Source: Rhizobium mongolense subsp. loessense
Lineage (GTDB): Bacteria; Pseudomonadota; Alphaproteobacteria; Rhizobiales; Rhizobiaceae
Reading direction: 5' to 3'
DNA length: 64,000 bases
Assembly (NCBI RefSeq): GCF_900099775.1
Contig: NZ_FMTM01000001.1
Coordinates: 992,001 to 1,056,000 of the forward strand
Shown here piece after piece: positions 17,568 through 27,465 of the stretch. The notes under the pieces are model-generated. The model had not been told where the DNA came from and searched no databases. It saw only the letters and a list, made by a program, of their open reading frames with translations. Both the position numbers and the translations under genes were made by a program. Numbering within the stretch: position 1 is the stretch's first letter; each line of letters opens with the position of its first letter.

Positions 17568-18734
17568 ATGGAAGAAACCTTAGCGGTCCGCAAGTTGGAT
17601 CGGCTCGGCGTGGTTCTCGTGGTTGCCGGCATCATCGCCACGGCGCTTTTGCCCTTCATCTATGTGAAGGCAAACCGCATTGCCTCCGGCAAGCCGATGC
17701 TTCTTACGCAGCTTCTCGACCAACCTTCCATCATCATTCTCGCCATTCTTCTGGTCGCCACCGCATTTGCTGCACTCTTTGCTCGGAGCGCCGCCTTGCG
17801 GCTTGCGATTGCGACGCTTGGGCTGGCAGCACTGGTCGCGGCGATCGGTCTCGTCGCCGCGGCCTTTACTCCACCCAACAGCAATGCGGCGCGCATGACG
17901 CCGGGAGGCGGTTTTTGGGTGCTGTTTGCCGTCGTCGGTCTCATCATTTCGGATGCGCTCGTCAAGATCCGTCTGACGCCGTGGATGCGGGTCGCCGCGC
18001 TGATCGGCTACACTGCGCTCCTGGCCGGTTGCCTTTCTTCCGGCCTGCTCGACAGCCTGTCGATCATGAAGGAGTTCGCAACGCGGTCTGCGCAATTCTG
18101 GTCCGAGGCGGTCGCCCATTCGCTGCTTGCCCTCGGTTCGCTTGCGATCGCGATCGTCGTCGGCTTGCCGCTCGGCATTTTCTGTTTCTGGGTACCGAAG
18201 CTGCGCGCCGCCGTGCTGCAGGGCCTCAGCCTGATCCAGACCATCCCGAGCCTTGCGCTCTTCGGCATCCTCATGCTGCCGCTCGGCTATATCGCAACGC
18301 ATATGCCGCTCGCAGCAGACCTCGGCATCCGCGGGATTGGCACGGCGCCAGCGCTGATCGCGCTCGTGCTTTATTCCTTGCTGCCGATCGTAGCCAATAC
18401 GGTCGTCGGTCTTGAGGGCGTTGATCCTTCAGTGCGGGATGCGGCCGCCGGCATGGGCCTGACGCGCCGGCAAATCCTGACCGGCATCGATCTGCCGCTT
18501 GCCTTTCCAGTCATTCTCACCGGCATCCGCATCGTGCTCGTACAGGCGATCGGCCTCGTGACGATCGCGGCGCTCATCGGCGGCGGCGGCTTCGGCATCT
18601 TCATTTTCCAGGGCCTCGGGCAGACCGCCATGGATCTCGTGATGCTCGGCGCCGTGCCGACCGTCTTCTTCGCTTTTTCATCGGCCGTCATCCTCGATGC
18701 GGTCATCGACAGCATACGGGGATCCGCCGCATGA
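17568..18734 (+). CDS. yehY: YehY-type ABC transporter permease
   Basis: 388 residues: several N-terminal hydrophobic helices, then a typical binding-protein-dependent permease domain from about residue 180 (SLIQTIPSLALFGILMLP, and the EAA-like DAAAGMGLTRRQILTGIDLP). Larger than the partner permease at 19672, as in the yeh operon. Stop overlaps the ATPase start (ATGA). Confidence 0.88.
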   Translation: MEETLAVRKLDRLGVVLVVAGIIATALLPFIYVKANRIASGKPMLLTQLLDQPSIIILAILLVATAFAALFARSAALRLAIATLGLAALVAAIGLVAAAFTPPNSNAARMTPGGGFWVLFAVVGLIISDALVKIRLTPWMRVAALIGYTALLAGCLSSGLLDSLSIMKEFATRSAQFWSEAVAHSLLALGSLAIAIVVGLPLGIFCFWVPKLRAAVLQGLSLIQTIPSLALFGILMLPLGYIATHMPLAADLGIRGIGTAPALIALVLYSLLPIVANTVVGLEGVDPSVRDAAAGMGLTRRQILTGIDLPLAFPVILTGIRIVLVQAIGLVTIAALIGGGGFGIFIFQGLGQTAMDLVMLGAVPTVFFAFSSAVILDAVIDSIRGSAA

Positions 18735-19675
18735 CCATGATCGAGATCAGGAACGTCACCAAACGCTATGGCGCTGCAACCGTCGTCGATGGTGTCTCGA
18801 TGAGTGTCGAGAAGGGTTCGATCACCGTCATCGTCGGCACGTCCGGTTCGGGCAAATCGACGCTGATGCGGATGATCAATCGGCTGGTCCCGATCACCGA
18901 AGGACAGATCTTCGTCGCCGGGCAAAATGTCATGGACGTGCCGGCAACAGATCTCCGCCGCAAGATCGGCTACGCAATCCAGGGTCATGGGCTCTTTCCG
19001 CACCGGACCGTGGCGCAGAATATCGCAACCGTGCCCGAATTGCTGGGCTGGGACGCAGCGCGCACCGCCGGGCGCGTCGACGAGCTGCTCGGTCTCTTCA
19101 ATCTCGATCCGGCAAGTTTTGCCGAAAAATATCCCCATCAGCTTTCCGGCGGTCAGCAGCAACGCGTCGGTGTGGCCCGTGCGCTCGCCGCTGAACCAGA
19201 GCTACTGCTGATGGACGAGCCCTTTGGTGCGCTCGATCCAGTTATCCGCGGAAAGGCGCAGGACGATCTTCTGGCGATCCAAAAACAGTTCGGCACGACC
19301 GTCGTTCTCGTGACTCACGATATGGACGAGGCCTTCCACCTCGGCAACCAGATCGCCGTCATGAGCGAGGGAAGGCTGCTGCAATGCTCGACGCCGGAAA
19401 AGATACTGACCGAACCGGCCGACCCCTTCGTGCAACAGTTGACCGGTACCTCCGACAGGGCCTTGAAACTGATGTCGCTGCTGCCGCTCAAGGCAAGCAT
19501 GGCGCCCGCCAAGACAGGGCTGCCTTACGCACTACCGCAATCGATCAGCCTCCGGGACGCTCTCGCGGAAATGATCTGGCAAGGGGTCGAGGAAGCAGCG
19601 GTACAAGATGCCGACAGGGCTCCGGTCGGCTCGATCTCCATGACGCGGCTTCTCGAACTGGGCCGCAAGGCATGA
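18731..19675 (+). CDS. yehX: YehX-type ABC transporter ATP-binding protein
   Basis: 314 residues. Walker A GTSGSGKST, Q-loop IQGHGLFPH, signature LSGGQQQR, Walker B LLLMDEPFGALDP and the H-loop VTHDMDEA are all intact. The C-terminal 70 residues are a regulatory extension as in ProV/OpuCA-type ATPases, without obvious CBS motifs. Overlaps both flanking permease genes by 4 bases. Confidence 0.9.
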   Translation: MTMIEIRNVTKRYGAATVVDGVSMSVEKGSITVIVGTSGSGKSTLMRMINRLVPITEGQIFVAGQNVMDVPATDLRRKIGYAIQGHGLFPHRTVAQNIATVPELLGWDAARTAGRVDELLGLFNLDPASFAEKYPHQLSGGQQQRVGVARALAAEPELLLMDEPFGALDPVIRGKAQDDLLAIQKQFGTTVVLVTHDMDEAFHLGNQIAVMSEGRLLQCSTPEKILTEPADPFVQQLTGTSDRALKLMSLLPLKASMAPAKTGLPYALPQSISLRDALAEMIWQGVEEAAVQDADRAPVGSISMTRLLELGRKA

Positions 19676-20421
19676 AGCTTGTCGTCGCCAACCTCTTTCG
19701 TTTCGCAGCTCTGGGGCTACTCCTGATCCTGCTTTTCAGGACCGAGTGGCTTTCCTTCATATTGGTGCCGCTGACTAGCAACAACGCACCGCCGGTCTAC
19801 ACGCAAAACAGCCTGCCATCGCTTGCCTTCGGCCACCTGGAGCTGGTGGTCGTCTCGATCGTCGGCAGTGCCATTCTGGCGGTTCTGGCCGGCGTCTTCG
19901 TGACGCGCAAAAGCGGCGAGGATTTCCTGCCGCTCTCACGCGCGATCGCCAATGCCGGTCAGACCTTCCCACCGGTCGCCGTCTTGGCGCTTGCCGTTCC
20001 GGCCACAGGCTTCGGCGCCGCTCCGACGCTGATCGCTCTCTTTCTCTATGGCCTGCTGCCGATCTTCGAGAATACCGTCTCCGGATTGCGTCAGGTTTCG
20101 CCGTCCGTTCTTGATGCCGCCGACGGCATGGGGATGGATGCGACACAGCGGCTTTTCCGCGTTGAGCTGCCGCTTGCGCTTCCGCTCATCCTTGAGGGAC
20201 TAAAGGTCGCGACCGTGATCAACATCGGCACGGCGACGATCGGCTCGACGGTTGCGGCAAAGGGCCTTGGCGAGGTCATCATCGCCGGCCTGATCTCCGA
20301 CAATACAGCCTTCATCCTGCAAGGCGGTCTCATCGTCGGCCTGATGGCCGTGCTGATCTACGATGCAATGGGCCTCATCGAAAGCGCGATCACGCAGAGA
20401 ATTGGCTTGCGCCCCGCATAA
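19672..20421 (+). CDS. yehW: YehW-type ABC transporter permease
   Basis: 249 residues, about six helices, permease loop DAADGMGMDATQRLFRVELPLA. ATG overlaps the ATPase stop, and its own TAA shares a base with the next start (TAATG), so translation of the VOC protein is probably coupled to the transporter. Confidence 0.88.
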   Translation: MKLVVANLFRFAALGLLLILLFRTEWLSFILVPLTSNNAPPVYTQNSLPSLAFGHLELVVVSIVGSAILAVLAGVFVTRKSGEDFLPLSRAIANAGQTFPPVAVLALAVPATGFGAAPTLIALFLYGLLPIFENTVSGLRQVSPSVLDAADGMGMDATQRLFRVELPLALPLILEGLKVATVINIGTATIGSTVAAKGLGEVIIAGLISDNTAFILQGGLIVGLMAVLIYDAMGLIESAITQRIGLRPA

Positions 20422-20864
20422 TGGGAAAGCTACCAAGACCGCCGCAATACTGGCAATGGGAGGCCGCCTTGGCAAAGATGATCCACTCCATGATCCGCGT
20501 ACTCGACGAGGCGCGCTCCGTCGATTTCTACAGCAAGGTCTTGGGGCTCACAGTCGCCGATCGGGTCGAGTTCGAGACCTTCACGCTGATCTATATGAGC
20601 AATGCCGAGACCGGATTCGAACTGGAGCTGACGATCAACAAGGGCCGTACCGCATCCTACGACCTCGGCAACGGCTATGGTCACCTCGCTGTTTCGGTCG
20701 ATGAGGTCGCCGTCGAACACAAGCGATTGACGAAAGCCGGCCTCAATCCCGGCAAGCTTGTCGAGCTCAACCGCGACGGCAAGCTCTTCGGCCTGTTCTT
20801 CTTCATCACCGATCCCGACGGCTACAAGATCGAAATTCTGCAGCGTCACGGTCGTTTCCAGTAA
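20421..20864 (+). CDS. VOC/glyoxalase-family protein
   Basis: 147 residues, two beta-alpha-beta-beta-beta halves as in lactoylglutathione lyase: MIRVLDEARSVDFYSKVLGL, then GYGHLAVSVDEV and FFFITDPDGYKIEILQ. The His in GHLAV and the Glu in KIEIL are the usual metal ligands; the first-half His is seen in KMIHSMIRV. Whether it detoxifies methylglyoxal or acts on a sugar intermediate is unclear. The start may be 20421 or the in-frame ATG at about 20478. Confidence 0.82.
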   Translation: MGKLPRPPQYWQWEAALAKMIHSMIRVLDEARSVDFYSKVLGLTVADRVEFETFTLIYMSNAETGFELELTINKGRTASYDLGNGYGHLAVSVDEVAVEHKRLTKAGLNPGKLVELNRDGKLFGLFFFITDPDGYKIEILQRHGRFQ

Positions 20865-20874
20865 GAGCACCTCC

Positions 20875-23319
20875 ATGATCGAAAAAGCCGAACTCCAAAG
20901 CGGCTGGACGCTCTCCTGCAACGATACAGGGCATCCCGGACTGCCCGAATCCATTCCCGCAGCCATTCCCGGCTGCGTGCATCTCGACCTGCTGGCAAAC
21001 CGGCTGATCCCCGACCCCTATCTCGACGTCAACGAGATCAGCAACGACTGGATCGGCAGGACGGAATGGACCTATCGCTGCAGCTTCGAAGCCGCTCCTG
21101 ATGAGAGCAAAGTTCATGAGCTGGCTTTCGACGGGTTGGATACGATCGCCACGATCCGATTGAACGGCGAGGAGGTGGCGCGAACCTTCAACCAGCATCG
21201 TACCTACCGCTTCGATGTTTCGGCTTTGCTCAAGGCCGGCGTCAACGAACTCAGCGTCACCTTCCATTCCGCCTATGCCCACGGTGCGGAGATGGAGAAG
21301 CATTACGGCTACCGGCCCAACAATTATCCGGGGCCTGGCAACTTGATGCGCAAAATGGCCTGCAATTTCGGCTGGGACTGGGGACCGACCTTGGTGACTG
21401 CGGGGATATGGAAGCCGGTGCGGCTGGAAAGCTGGGATCGGGCACGGCTCTTCGAGACACGGGTATCGGCGACGCTTGCAGGTGGCGATGGCCTGGTGAG
21501 GGTTCATGCCAAGCTGGCGAAGCATGGCGCATCGGGTGCCTGCAGGATCGACGCCGAGATTGCGGGCGTATTTCATGCGGTCGAGATTGCCGAAGATGCT
21601 GGAGACGCCAGCTTCGACATCCGTGTTCCATCGCCGCAACTTTGGTGGCCGCATCATCTCGGCGCCCAGCCACTCTATCCGCTGAAGATCGAGTTACGCG
21701 ATAGCGTAAGCGATGACTTACTCGATAGCTATTCCAAGGAGATCGGCTTTCGCTCTGTCCGGCTAGATACTGCGCCGGACGCACATGGCTCAGCCTTCAC
21801 TTTCATCGTCAACGAGGTGCCGCTTTTCATCTGCGGCGCGAACTGGATTCCCGACGATTGCTTCCCCTCCCGTGTGACTTCGGACGGCTATGTCTCGCGC
21901 ATCGACGAGGCGAAGGCAGCAAACATCAATATGCTGCGCGTGTGGGGCGGCGGCATTTTCGAGCGCGATGGTTTCTACGAGGCGTGCGACCGCGCCGGGA
22001 TGCTGGTCTGGCAGGACTTCCTGTTTGCCTGTGCTGCCTATCCGGAGGAAGAGCCGCTTCGTAGCGAAGTGGAAGCCGAGGTACGCGACAATGTCGTCCG
22101 GCTGATGTCACACCCTTCGCTCATCGTCTGGAATGGCAATAACGAGAATATCTGGGGCTTCGATGAGTGGGGCTGGCGGCCGATCATCAATGAGGGCGTT
22201 ACCTGGGGGCTTGGCTATTATCTCGATCTACTCCCGAAGCTGTGTGCCGAACTCGACCCCGACCGGCCCTATTATCCCGGGAGTCCCTATTCCGGCACGA
22301 TGGATATCGCGCCCAATTCGGACGAACACGGCTGCAAGCATATCTGGGATGTGTGGAACGACGTCGGCTACGAGGTCTATCGCAACTATATCCCGCGCTT
22401 TTGCTCCGAGTTCGGCTGGCAGGCGCCGCCGAACTGGGCGACGCTCGAAGAAAGCGTGCATGACAATCCGCTGACGCCGCAATCACATGGCGTCTTCCAT
22501 CATCAAAAGGCGACACATGGCAACGAGCGGCTGATCCGCGGCCTTGCCAGCCATTTGCCGGTGCCGAAGACGATGGGCGACTGGCATTTCGCCACACAGT
22601 TGAACCAGGCGCGCGCGATCCGCTTCGCCGTCGAGCATATGCGCTCGCATCGCGGCGTCTGCAAAGGTGCAGTCGTTTGGCAGTTCAATGATTGCTGGCC
22701 GGTAACGTCCTGGTCCGCACTCGATTCCGCGGGACGGCGCAAGCCGCTCTGGTACGCCCTGCAACACGCTTTCGATCCGCGCCTGCTGACGATCCAGCCG
22801 CGGGGAGACAAGCTCGCCGCCATAGCCGTCAACGAGCGGACGCTCTTCTGGCGGTCGAAAATCAGCGGCAGGCGCATGAAGCTCGACGGGACGGTGCTTG
22901 CCGAATTCGAATTCTGGCGGCTGCTCTGCGACAGGTTCGAAGCGAAGGAATTCATCCTGCCGGACGAAATCGCCACTCCAGATGCGGCTGAGGACGAGGT
23001 GGTCGTCGTAGAGATGCTCGACAAACGCGCCTTCCATTATTTCGTCGAGGATGTCGACTTGAAGTTGCCGAGGCCGCAGTTCGACGTCGCAGTCACCCCG
23101 GTTGTCGACGGATGCGAGGTGAAGGTCACGGCCAGAAGCTTTCTGAAGGATATTTGCCTGATGGCCGACCGCCTCGATCCGACTGCAGTGGTAGGTTCCA
23201 TGCTTGTCTCCCTGCTGCCAGGCGAGAGCCATGTTTTCACACTGAATACGAAGCGGCCAATCTCTTCGGACGACATCGTCCCGGGCGTGGTTCTTCGCTC
23301 GGCCAACGATCTCCTTTGA
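20875..23319 (+). CDS. Beta-mannosidase, glycoside hydrolase family 2
   Basis: 814 residues, the usual GH2 beta-mannosidase size, with no signal peptide, hence cytoplasmic. The N-terminal jelly-roll has RTEWTYRCSF; KMACNFGWDWGPTL is the family hallmark; Glu424 in WNGNNENIWG fits the acid/base and Glu512 in FCSEFGWQAP the nucleophile. Releases beta-linked mannose from short oligosaccharides. It begins 10 bases after the VOC gene, in the same run as the OsmF-type importer, which suggests the importer brings in a mannose-containing solute (inference). Confidence 0.9.
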   Translation: MIEKAELQSGWTLSCNDTGHPGLPESIPAAIPGCVHLDLLANRLIPDPYLDVNEISNDWIGRTEWTYRCSFEAAPDESKVHELAFDGLDTIATIRLNGEEVARTFNQHRTYRFDVSALLKAGVNELSVTFHSAYAHGAEMEKHYGYRPNNYPGPGNLMRKMACNFGWDWGPTLVTAGIWKPVRLESWDRARLFETRVSATLAGGDGLVRVHAKLAKHGASGACRIDAEIAGVFHAVEIAEDAGDASFDIRVPSPQLWWPHHLGAQPLYPLKIELRDSVSDDLLDSYSKEIGFRSVRLDTAPDAHGSAFTFIVNEVPLFICGANWIPDDCFPSRVTSDGYVSRIDEAKAANINMLRVWGGGIFERDGFYEACDRAGMLVWQDFLFACAAYPEEEPLRSEVEAEVRDNVVRLMSHPSLIVWNGNNENIWGFDEWGWRPIINEGVTWGLGYYLDLLPKLCAELDPDRPYYPGSPYSGTMDIAPNSDEHGCKHIWDVWNDVGYEVYRNYIPRFCSEFGWQAPPNWATLEESVHDNPLTPQSHGVFHHQKATHGNERLIRGLASHLPVPKTMGDWHFATQLNQARAIRFAVEHMRSHRGVCKGAVVWQFNDCWPVTSWSALDSAGRRKPLWYALQHAFDPRLLTIQPRGDKLAAIAVNERTLFWRSKISGRRMKLDGTVLAEFEFWRLLCDRFEAKEFILPDEIATPDAAEDEVVVVEMLDKRAFHYFVEDVDLKLPRPQFDVAVTPVVDGCEVKVTARSFLKDICLMADRLDPTAVVGSMLVSLLPGESHVFTLNTKRPISSDDIVPGVVLRSANDLL

Positions 23320-23324
23320 AGACA

Positions 23325-23358
23325 CCAAAAAGGCCCCGCCAGCCGCGGGGCCCTTTCC
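23325..23358. terminator. Bidirectional terminator
   Basis: GGCCCCGC/GCGGGGCC 8-bp stem (23332-23339 with 23345-23352), flanked by AAAAA on one side and CTTT on the other. Serves the mannosidase and the convergent PRC-barrel gene. Confidence 0.75.
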
Positions 23359-23379
23359 GGCTCGTTCGCGCGAACGACG

Positions 23380-23772
23380 TTACATCCAGTAAGGTGGCAC
23401 GCCGTAGTAGTCATAGATTCGGCGGCTATTATCGTTGTACCAGTTGTCGTCATCGTCCGCGTAGCTCGGCGCGTTTTCGATCTCCTCCTTCGTGAGATCG
23501 ATACGGTAGCCGTCAAGCTGCGTGTCGTAGTTCAGCTTTTCCCACGGCAGCGGGTAGTGGTCATTGCCAATACCCAGGAAGCCGCCAAAGCTCATCACGG
23601 CATAGGCCACGCGGCCGTCCTGCTTTCCGATGATCAGGCGCTCGATCGAGCCGATGTGCTTGCCATCGGCGCCATAGACTCGAGTGCCCTCAACCCGGTC
23701 GCTTGCAATCAGCGACGGAGTATCCTTCACATTGGGATCGAGGCGGCTGACATCAGCCTCTTCATTGAGCAT
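23380..23772 (-). CDS. PRC-barrel domain protein
   Basis: 130 residues. A PRC-barrel covers about residues 20-95 (SDRVEGTRVYGADGKHIGSIERLIIGKQDGRVAYAV, then PLPWEKLNYD), followed by an acidic/aromatic tail rich in Asp, Tyr and Asn. No signal peptide. Such rhizobial proteins are often stress-related; no specific role is shown here. Confidence 0.85.
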   Translation of the reverse strand: MLNEEADVSRLDPNVKDTPSLIASDRVEGTRVYGADGKHIGSIERLIIGKQDGRVAYAVMSFGGFLGIGNDHYPLPWEKLNYDTQLDGYRIDLTKEEIENAPSYADDDDNWYNDNSRRIYDYYGVPPYWM

Positions 23773-23828
23773 TTCTGCTTCTCCTCACCTGTCAGTCCTG
23801 GAAATAAAACGCGTCTTCGGACTCAAAA

Positions 23829-23845
23829 GTTCCGATTATCGGAAC
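23829..23845. promoter_or_regulatory. 17-bp perfect palindrome
   Basis: GTTCCGAT-T-ATCGGAAC, 8-bp arms around one base, in the divergent spacer between the PRC-barrel and acyl-CoA ligase genes. Looks like a dimeric repressor site; the regulator is unknown. Confidence 0.5.
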
Positions 23846-23857
23846 GGTGGAAGCACG

Positions 23858-23873
23858 TTGACGTTTACGTCAA
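23858..23873. promoter_or_regulatory. LiuR-like palindrome upstream of acyl-CoA ligase
   Basis: TTGACGT-TT-ACGTCAA, a perfect 7-bp inverted repeat about 127 bases before the ligase ATG. It agrees with the known consensus for LiuR, the MerR-family repressor of branched-chain amino acid and fatty acid catabolism genes in proteobacteria. Assignment is by motif likeness only. Confidence 0.55.
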
Positions 23874-23999
23874 AGTTAGTGTAACTCTAATCCAGCTTGA
23901 ACCGTTCAAGCATTGGCATAAGCTGCCCTTCGGAGGATGGAGGATCATCCGACCGGCAGCCGCAGACCGGCATCCTTGCCGGATAGGGAGAGAGACACG

Positions 24000-25700
24000 A
24001 TGAGCAGCATTTCCGTCCATCCAGGTGGCGCGAAGCGGGAAAAGCCTTGGCTTGCCGCCTATCCCGCGATCGTTCCGGCCGAACTGCCGCCGCCGGAACA
24101 TGAATCGCTGGCGGATCTGCTGGAAAAATCCTGCGAGACCTATGCGAATCGCGTTGCCTTCTCGAGCATGGGCAAGACACTCACCTATCGGGAGCTCGGA
24201 GAGCAGACACGCAAGGTCGCAGCCTGGCTGCAAAGCATCGGTCTTCAGAAAGGCGATCGGGTCGCCGTGATGATGCCGAATGTGCTGCAGAACCCTATCG
24301 CGGTCTACGGCATCCTGCGGGCCGGCCTGGTCGTCGTGAATGTCAATCCACTCTATACGCCGCGCGAACTGGAACACCAGCTGCGCGATTCGGGTGCCAA
24401 GGCGATCTTCGTACTGGAGAACTTCGCGCGCACGGTCGAACAGGTTCTGGTAAAGACGGATGTGCGCCATGTGGTGGTGACTTCGCTTGGCGAAATGCTC
24501 GGCCCAAAAGGACTGATCGTCAATTTCGTCGTCCGCAAGGTGAAGAGGCTGGTCCCCTCCTGGTCGATCCCGCAGCACAAGACATTCAAGCAGATCCTGG
24601 GCGAAGGTGCTCGAGGGCCGCTGCAACGGCCGGCCATCAGGGGCAGCGATATCGCCTTCCTTCAATATACCGGCGGCACCACGGGTGTGGCCAAGGGTGC
24701 GGTGCTGACACACCAGAACCTGCTTGCCAATAAAGGGCAGCTGCAGCTTTGGCTGAAATCCGCTTTCGAGCTCAAGAGGCAGCCGGACGTGCTCAACTTC
24801 ATGTGTGCGCTACCGCTCTATCACATCTTCGCGCTTACGGTGAACTCGCTGATGGGCATGTCGCTCGGCGCACACAACATCCTGATACCCAATCCGCGCG
24901 ACATCCCAGGCTTCGTCAAAGAATTCGGCAAGTCGAACGTCCATATCTTCCCCGGCCTCAACACGCTGTTCAACGCGCTGATGAACAATGCCGATTTCGC
25001 CAAGCTCGATTTCTCCTCCCTCATCATGTCGCTCGGCGGCGGCATGGCGGTGCAGCGACCGGTCGCCGAGCGCTGGCTGAAGATGACGGGCTCGCATATC
25101 ACCGAGGGCTACGGCCTTTCCGAGACCTCGCCGGTTGCAACCGCCAACCGCTTCGATTCGCCGGAATTCACCGGCTCGATCGGCTTGCCCCTGCCCTCGA
25201 CCGAGATCGACATCCGCGACGAAAACGGCAATTCCCTGCCGCTCGGCGAGATCGGCGAGATCTGCATTCGCGGCCCGCAGGTTATGGCCGGCTACTGGCA
25301 GAAGCCGGAGGAGACCGCCAAGGTGATGACGGCTGACGGCTTTTTCCGCAGCGGTGACATGGGCTTCATGGACGAGCGCGGCTACACCAAGATCGTTGAC
25401 CGCAAGAAGGACATGATCCTGGTTTCCGGTTTCAACGTCTATCCGAACGAGATCGAGGAAGTCGCCGCCATGCACCCGGGCATCATCGAGGCTGCCGCGA
25501 TCGGCGTGCCGGACGGCCATTCCGGCGAAGCGGTGAAACTCTTCGTGGTGCGGAAGGACCTGGCGCTGACCGAGGCCGATGTAAAGGCGCATTGTGCCGC
25601 CAACCTCACCAACTACAAGCGTCCCCGCCATATCGAATTCCGCACCGAATTGCCGAAATCGCCGGTCGGCAAGATTCTGCGCAAGGACCTGCGCGGCTGA
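24000..25700 (+). CDS. Long-chain fatty-acid--CoA ligase
   Basis: 566 residues, ANL adenylating enzyme: AMP-binding motif YTGGTTGVAKGAVLTH, GYGLSETSPV, the RSGDMGFMDERGY hinge region and C-terminal KSPVGKILRKDLR with the catalytic Lys. Activates long-chain fatty acids to acyl-CoA at the membrane for beta-oxidation or lipid synthesis. Start chosen at 24000 behind GGGAGAGAG; an earlier in-frame ATG at 23937 lacks a ribosome site. FadD/LcfB type. A LiuR-like site lies upstream. Confidence 0.9.
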   Translation: MSSISVHPGGAKREKPWLAAYPAIVPAELPPPEHESLADLLEKSCETYANRVAFSSMGKTLTYRELGEQTRKVAAWLQSIGLQKGDRVAVMMPNVLQNPIAVYGILRAGLVVVNVNPLYTPRELEHQLRDSGAKAIFVLENFARTVEQVLVKTDVRHVVVTSLGEMLGPKGLIVNFVVRKVKRLVPSWSIPQHKTFKQILGEGARGPLQRPAIRGSDIAFLQYTGGTTGVAKGAVLTHQNLLANKGQLQLWLKSAFELKRQPDVLNFMCALPLYHIFALTVNSLMGMSLGAHNILIPNPRDIPGFVKEFGKSNVHIFPGLNTLFNALMNNADFAKLDFSSLIMSLGGGMAVQRPVAERWLKMTGSHITEGYGLSETSPVATANRFDSPEFTGSIGLPLPSTEIDIRDENGNSLPLGEIGEICIRGPQVMAGYWQKPEETAKVMTADGFFRSGDMGFMDERGYTKIVDRKKDMILVSGFNVYPNEIEEVAAMHPGIIEAAAIGVPDGHSGEAVKLFVVRKDLALTEADVKAHCAANLTNYKRPRHIEFRTELPKSPVGKILRKDLRG

Positions 25701-25724
25701 TTTTGACAGCAGCATGAAATTTGA

Positions 25725-25755
25725 AGCCATCCGCCTGTGCGCGGGTGGCTTTTTT
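25725..25755 (+). terminator. Terminator after the acyl-CoA ligase
   Basis: AGCCATCCGC/GCGGGTGGCT 10-bp stem (one G-T pair), six-base loop and six T residues: a standard intrinsic terminator. Confidence 0.85.
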
Positions 25756-25839
25756 GCATTCCGGCGGTGGCTGAACTTGATTTACGCCCTACAAAGCGAA
25801 TAGTTTCCGCAACCCTTTCCGCCTTCAAAGGAGCCTCCA

Positions 25840-27465
25840 ATGAACGTCATCGTCGAACAGCTGAAGAGCACTGCGGCCGCCACGAAGGCAACCGATATCC
25901 GCGATGCATTCGCGGCCGATCCAAAGCGCTTCTCGCGCTTCACCGCCTCGCTCGACGACCTTTTGATGGACTATTCAAAGACCGCCGTGAACGACGAAAT
26001 CCTGGCGCTTCTTGTCAAGCTCGCAGAAGAAGCCGGTGTGGAGAAGAAGCGCGAGGAAATGTTTTCCGGCAAAGCCATCAACTTCACAGAAGACCGCGCG
26101 GTTCTACACACTGCGCTTCGCAACCGCTCCAACACGGCGGTGCTGGTCGACGGCAAGGATGTGATGCCGGATGTCAACGGCGTTCTCGCCGCCATGGGCA
26201 AGTTCGCCGACGGAATCCGCTCCGGCGCGCTGAAGGGCGCGACGGGCAAGCAGATCACCGACGTCATCAATATCGGAATCGGCGGCTCGGACCTCGGCCC
26301 GGTCATGGCAACCCTGGCGCTCGCGCCCTTCCATGACGGCCCGCGCGCGCATTTCGTCTCCAACATCGACGGCGCCCATATCGCCGACATCCTGAAGCAG
26401 GTCCAGCCGGAAACGACGCTCTTCATCATTGCCTCGAAGACCTTCACGACGATCGAGACGATGACCAATGCGCAGACGGCTCGCAACTTCATCGCCAAGG
26501 CTCTGGGTGAGACTGCGGTGCAGCACCATTTCGCGGCCGTCTCGACGGCGCTCGACAAGGTCGCCGCCTTCGGCATCGCGAGCGAACGCGTCTTTGGCTT
26601 CTGGGATTGGGTCGGTGGCCGCTATTCCATCTGGTCGGCCATCGGCCTGCCGCTGATGATCGCGATCGGACCGGAAAACTTTGGCAAGTTTCTCGACGGC
26701 GCGCATGCAATGGACAACCATTTCCGTAAGGCTCCGGTTACCGAAAACCTGCCGATGCTGCTCGGCCTCATCGGCTTTTACCATCGCAATGTGCTGGGTT
26801 ACCCCACCCGTGCGATCCTGCCCTACGACCAGCGCCTGTCGCGCTTCCCGGCCTACCTGCAGCAGCTCGACATGGAATCCAACGGCAAGGGTGTGACGAT
26901 CGACGGCACGCCGGTCGAGAGCAATTCCGGCCCGGTGGTCTGGGGCGAGCCTGGGACCAACGGCCAGCACGCATTCTTCCAACTCATCCACCAGGGAACG
27001 AGCATTATTCCCGGTGAATTCATGATCGCCGCCAATGCCTTCGAGCCGGAACTGCGCCACCAGCACCAATTGCTGATGGCCAATTGCCTGGCACAATCCG
27101 AAGCGCTCATGAAGGGCCGCACTTTCGAGGAAGCCAAAGCGCAGCTCACAGCCAAGGGGATGAACGACAAGAAGGCCGATTTCATCGCGCCGCACAGGGT
27201 CTTCACCGGCAACCGGCCATCGATCACCTTCGTCTATGATAAACTGACGCCCTATGCGCTCGGCCGCCTCATTGCGCTCTACGAGCATCGCGTATTCGTC
27301 GAAGGCGTGCTCTTCCGCATCAACTCCTTCGACCAGTGGGGTGTCGAGCTCGGCAAGGAACTGGCGACCGGCCTACTGCCGGTCATTGAAGGCACGGAGA
27401 GCGCGGCAGGACACGATAGCTCGACTCAGGGGCTTGTTGCAGCATTGGCGAAGCTCGCCACGTAA
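25840..27465 (+). CDS. pgi: Glucose-6-phosphate isomerase
   Basis: 541 residues, standard length. Signatures: [38 protein letters not shown] and the C-terminal [13 protein letters not shown] with [11 protein letters not shown] for phosphate and sugar binding. Interconverts glucose-6-P and fructose-6-P, linking the fructose genes in this window to the Entner-Doudoroff route usual in rhizobia. AAAGGAGCC precedes the ATG. Confidence 0.95.
   Translation: MNVIVEQLKSTAAATKATDIRDAFAADPKRFSRFTASLDDLLMDYSKTAVNDEILALLVKLAEEAGVEKKREEMFSGKAINFTEDRAVLHTALRNRSNTAVLVDGKDVMPDVNGVLAAMGKFADGIRSGALKGATGKQITDVINIGIGGSDLGPVMATLALAPFHDGPRAHFVSNIDGAHIADILKQVQPETTLFIIASKTFTTIETMTNAQTARNFIAKALGETAVQHHFAAVSTALDKVAAFGIASERVFGFWDWVGGRYSIWSAIGLPLMIAIGPENFGKFLDGAHAMDNHFRKAPVTENLPMLLGLIGFYHRNVLGYPTRAILPYDQRLSRFPAYLQQLDMESNGKGVTIDGTPVESNSGPVVWGEPGTNGQHAFFQLIHQGTSIIPGEFMIAANAFEPELRHQHQLLMANCLAQSEALMKGRTFEEAKAQLTAKGMNDKKADFIAPHRVFTGNRPSITFVYDKLTPYALGRLIALYEHRVFVEGVLFRINSFDQWGVELGKELATGLLPVIEGTESAAGHDSSTQGLVAALAKLAT

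Noticed and set aside
26104..27288. 394-residue open frame opposite pgi
   Set aside because: Antisense shadow of an unmistakable pgi gene.
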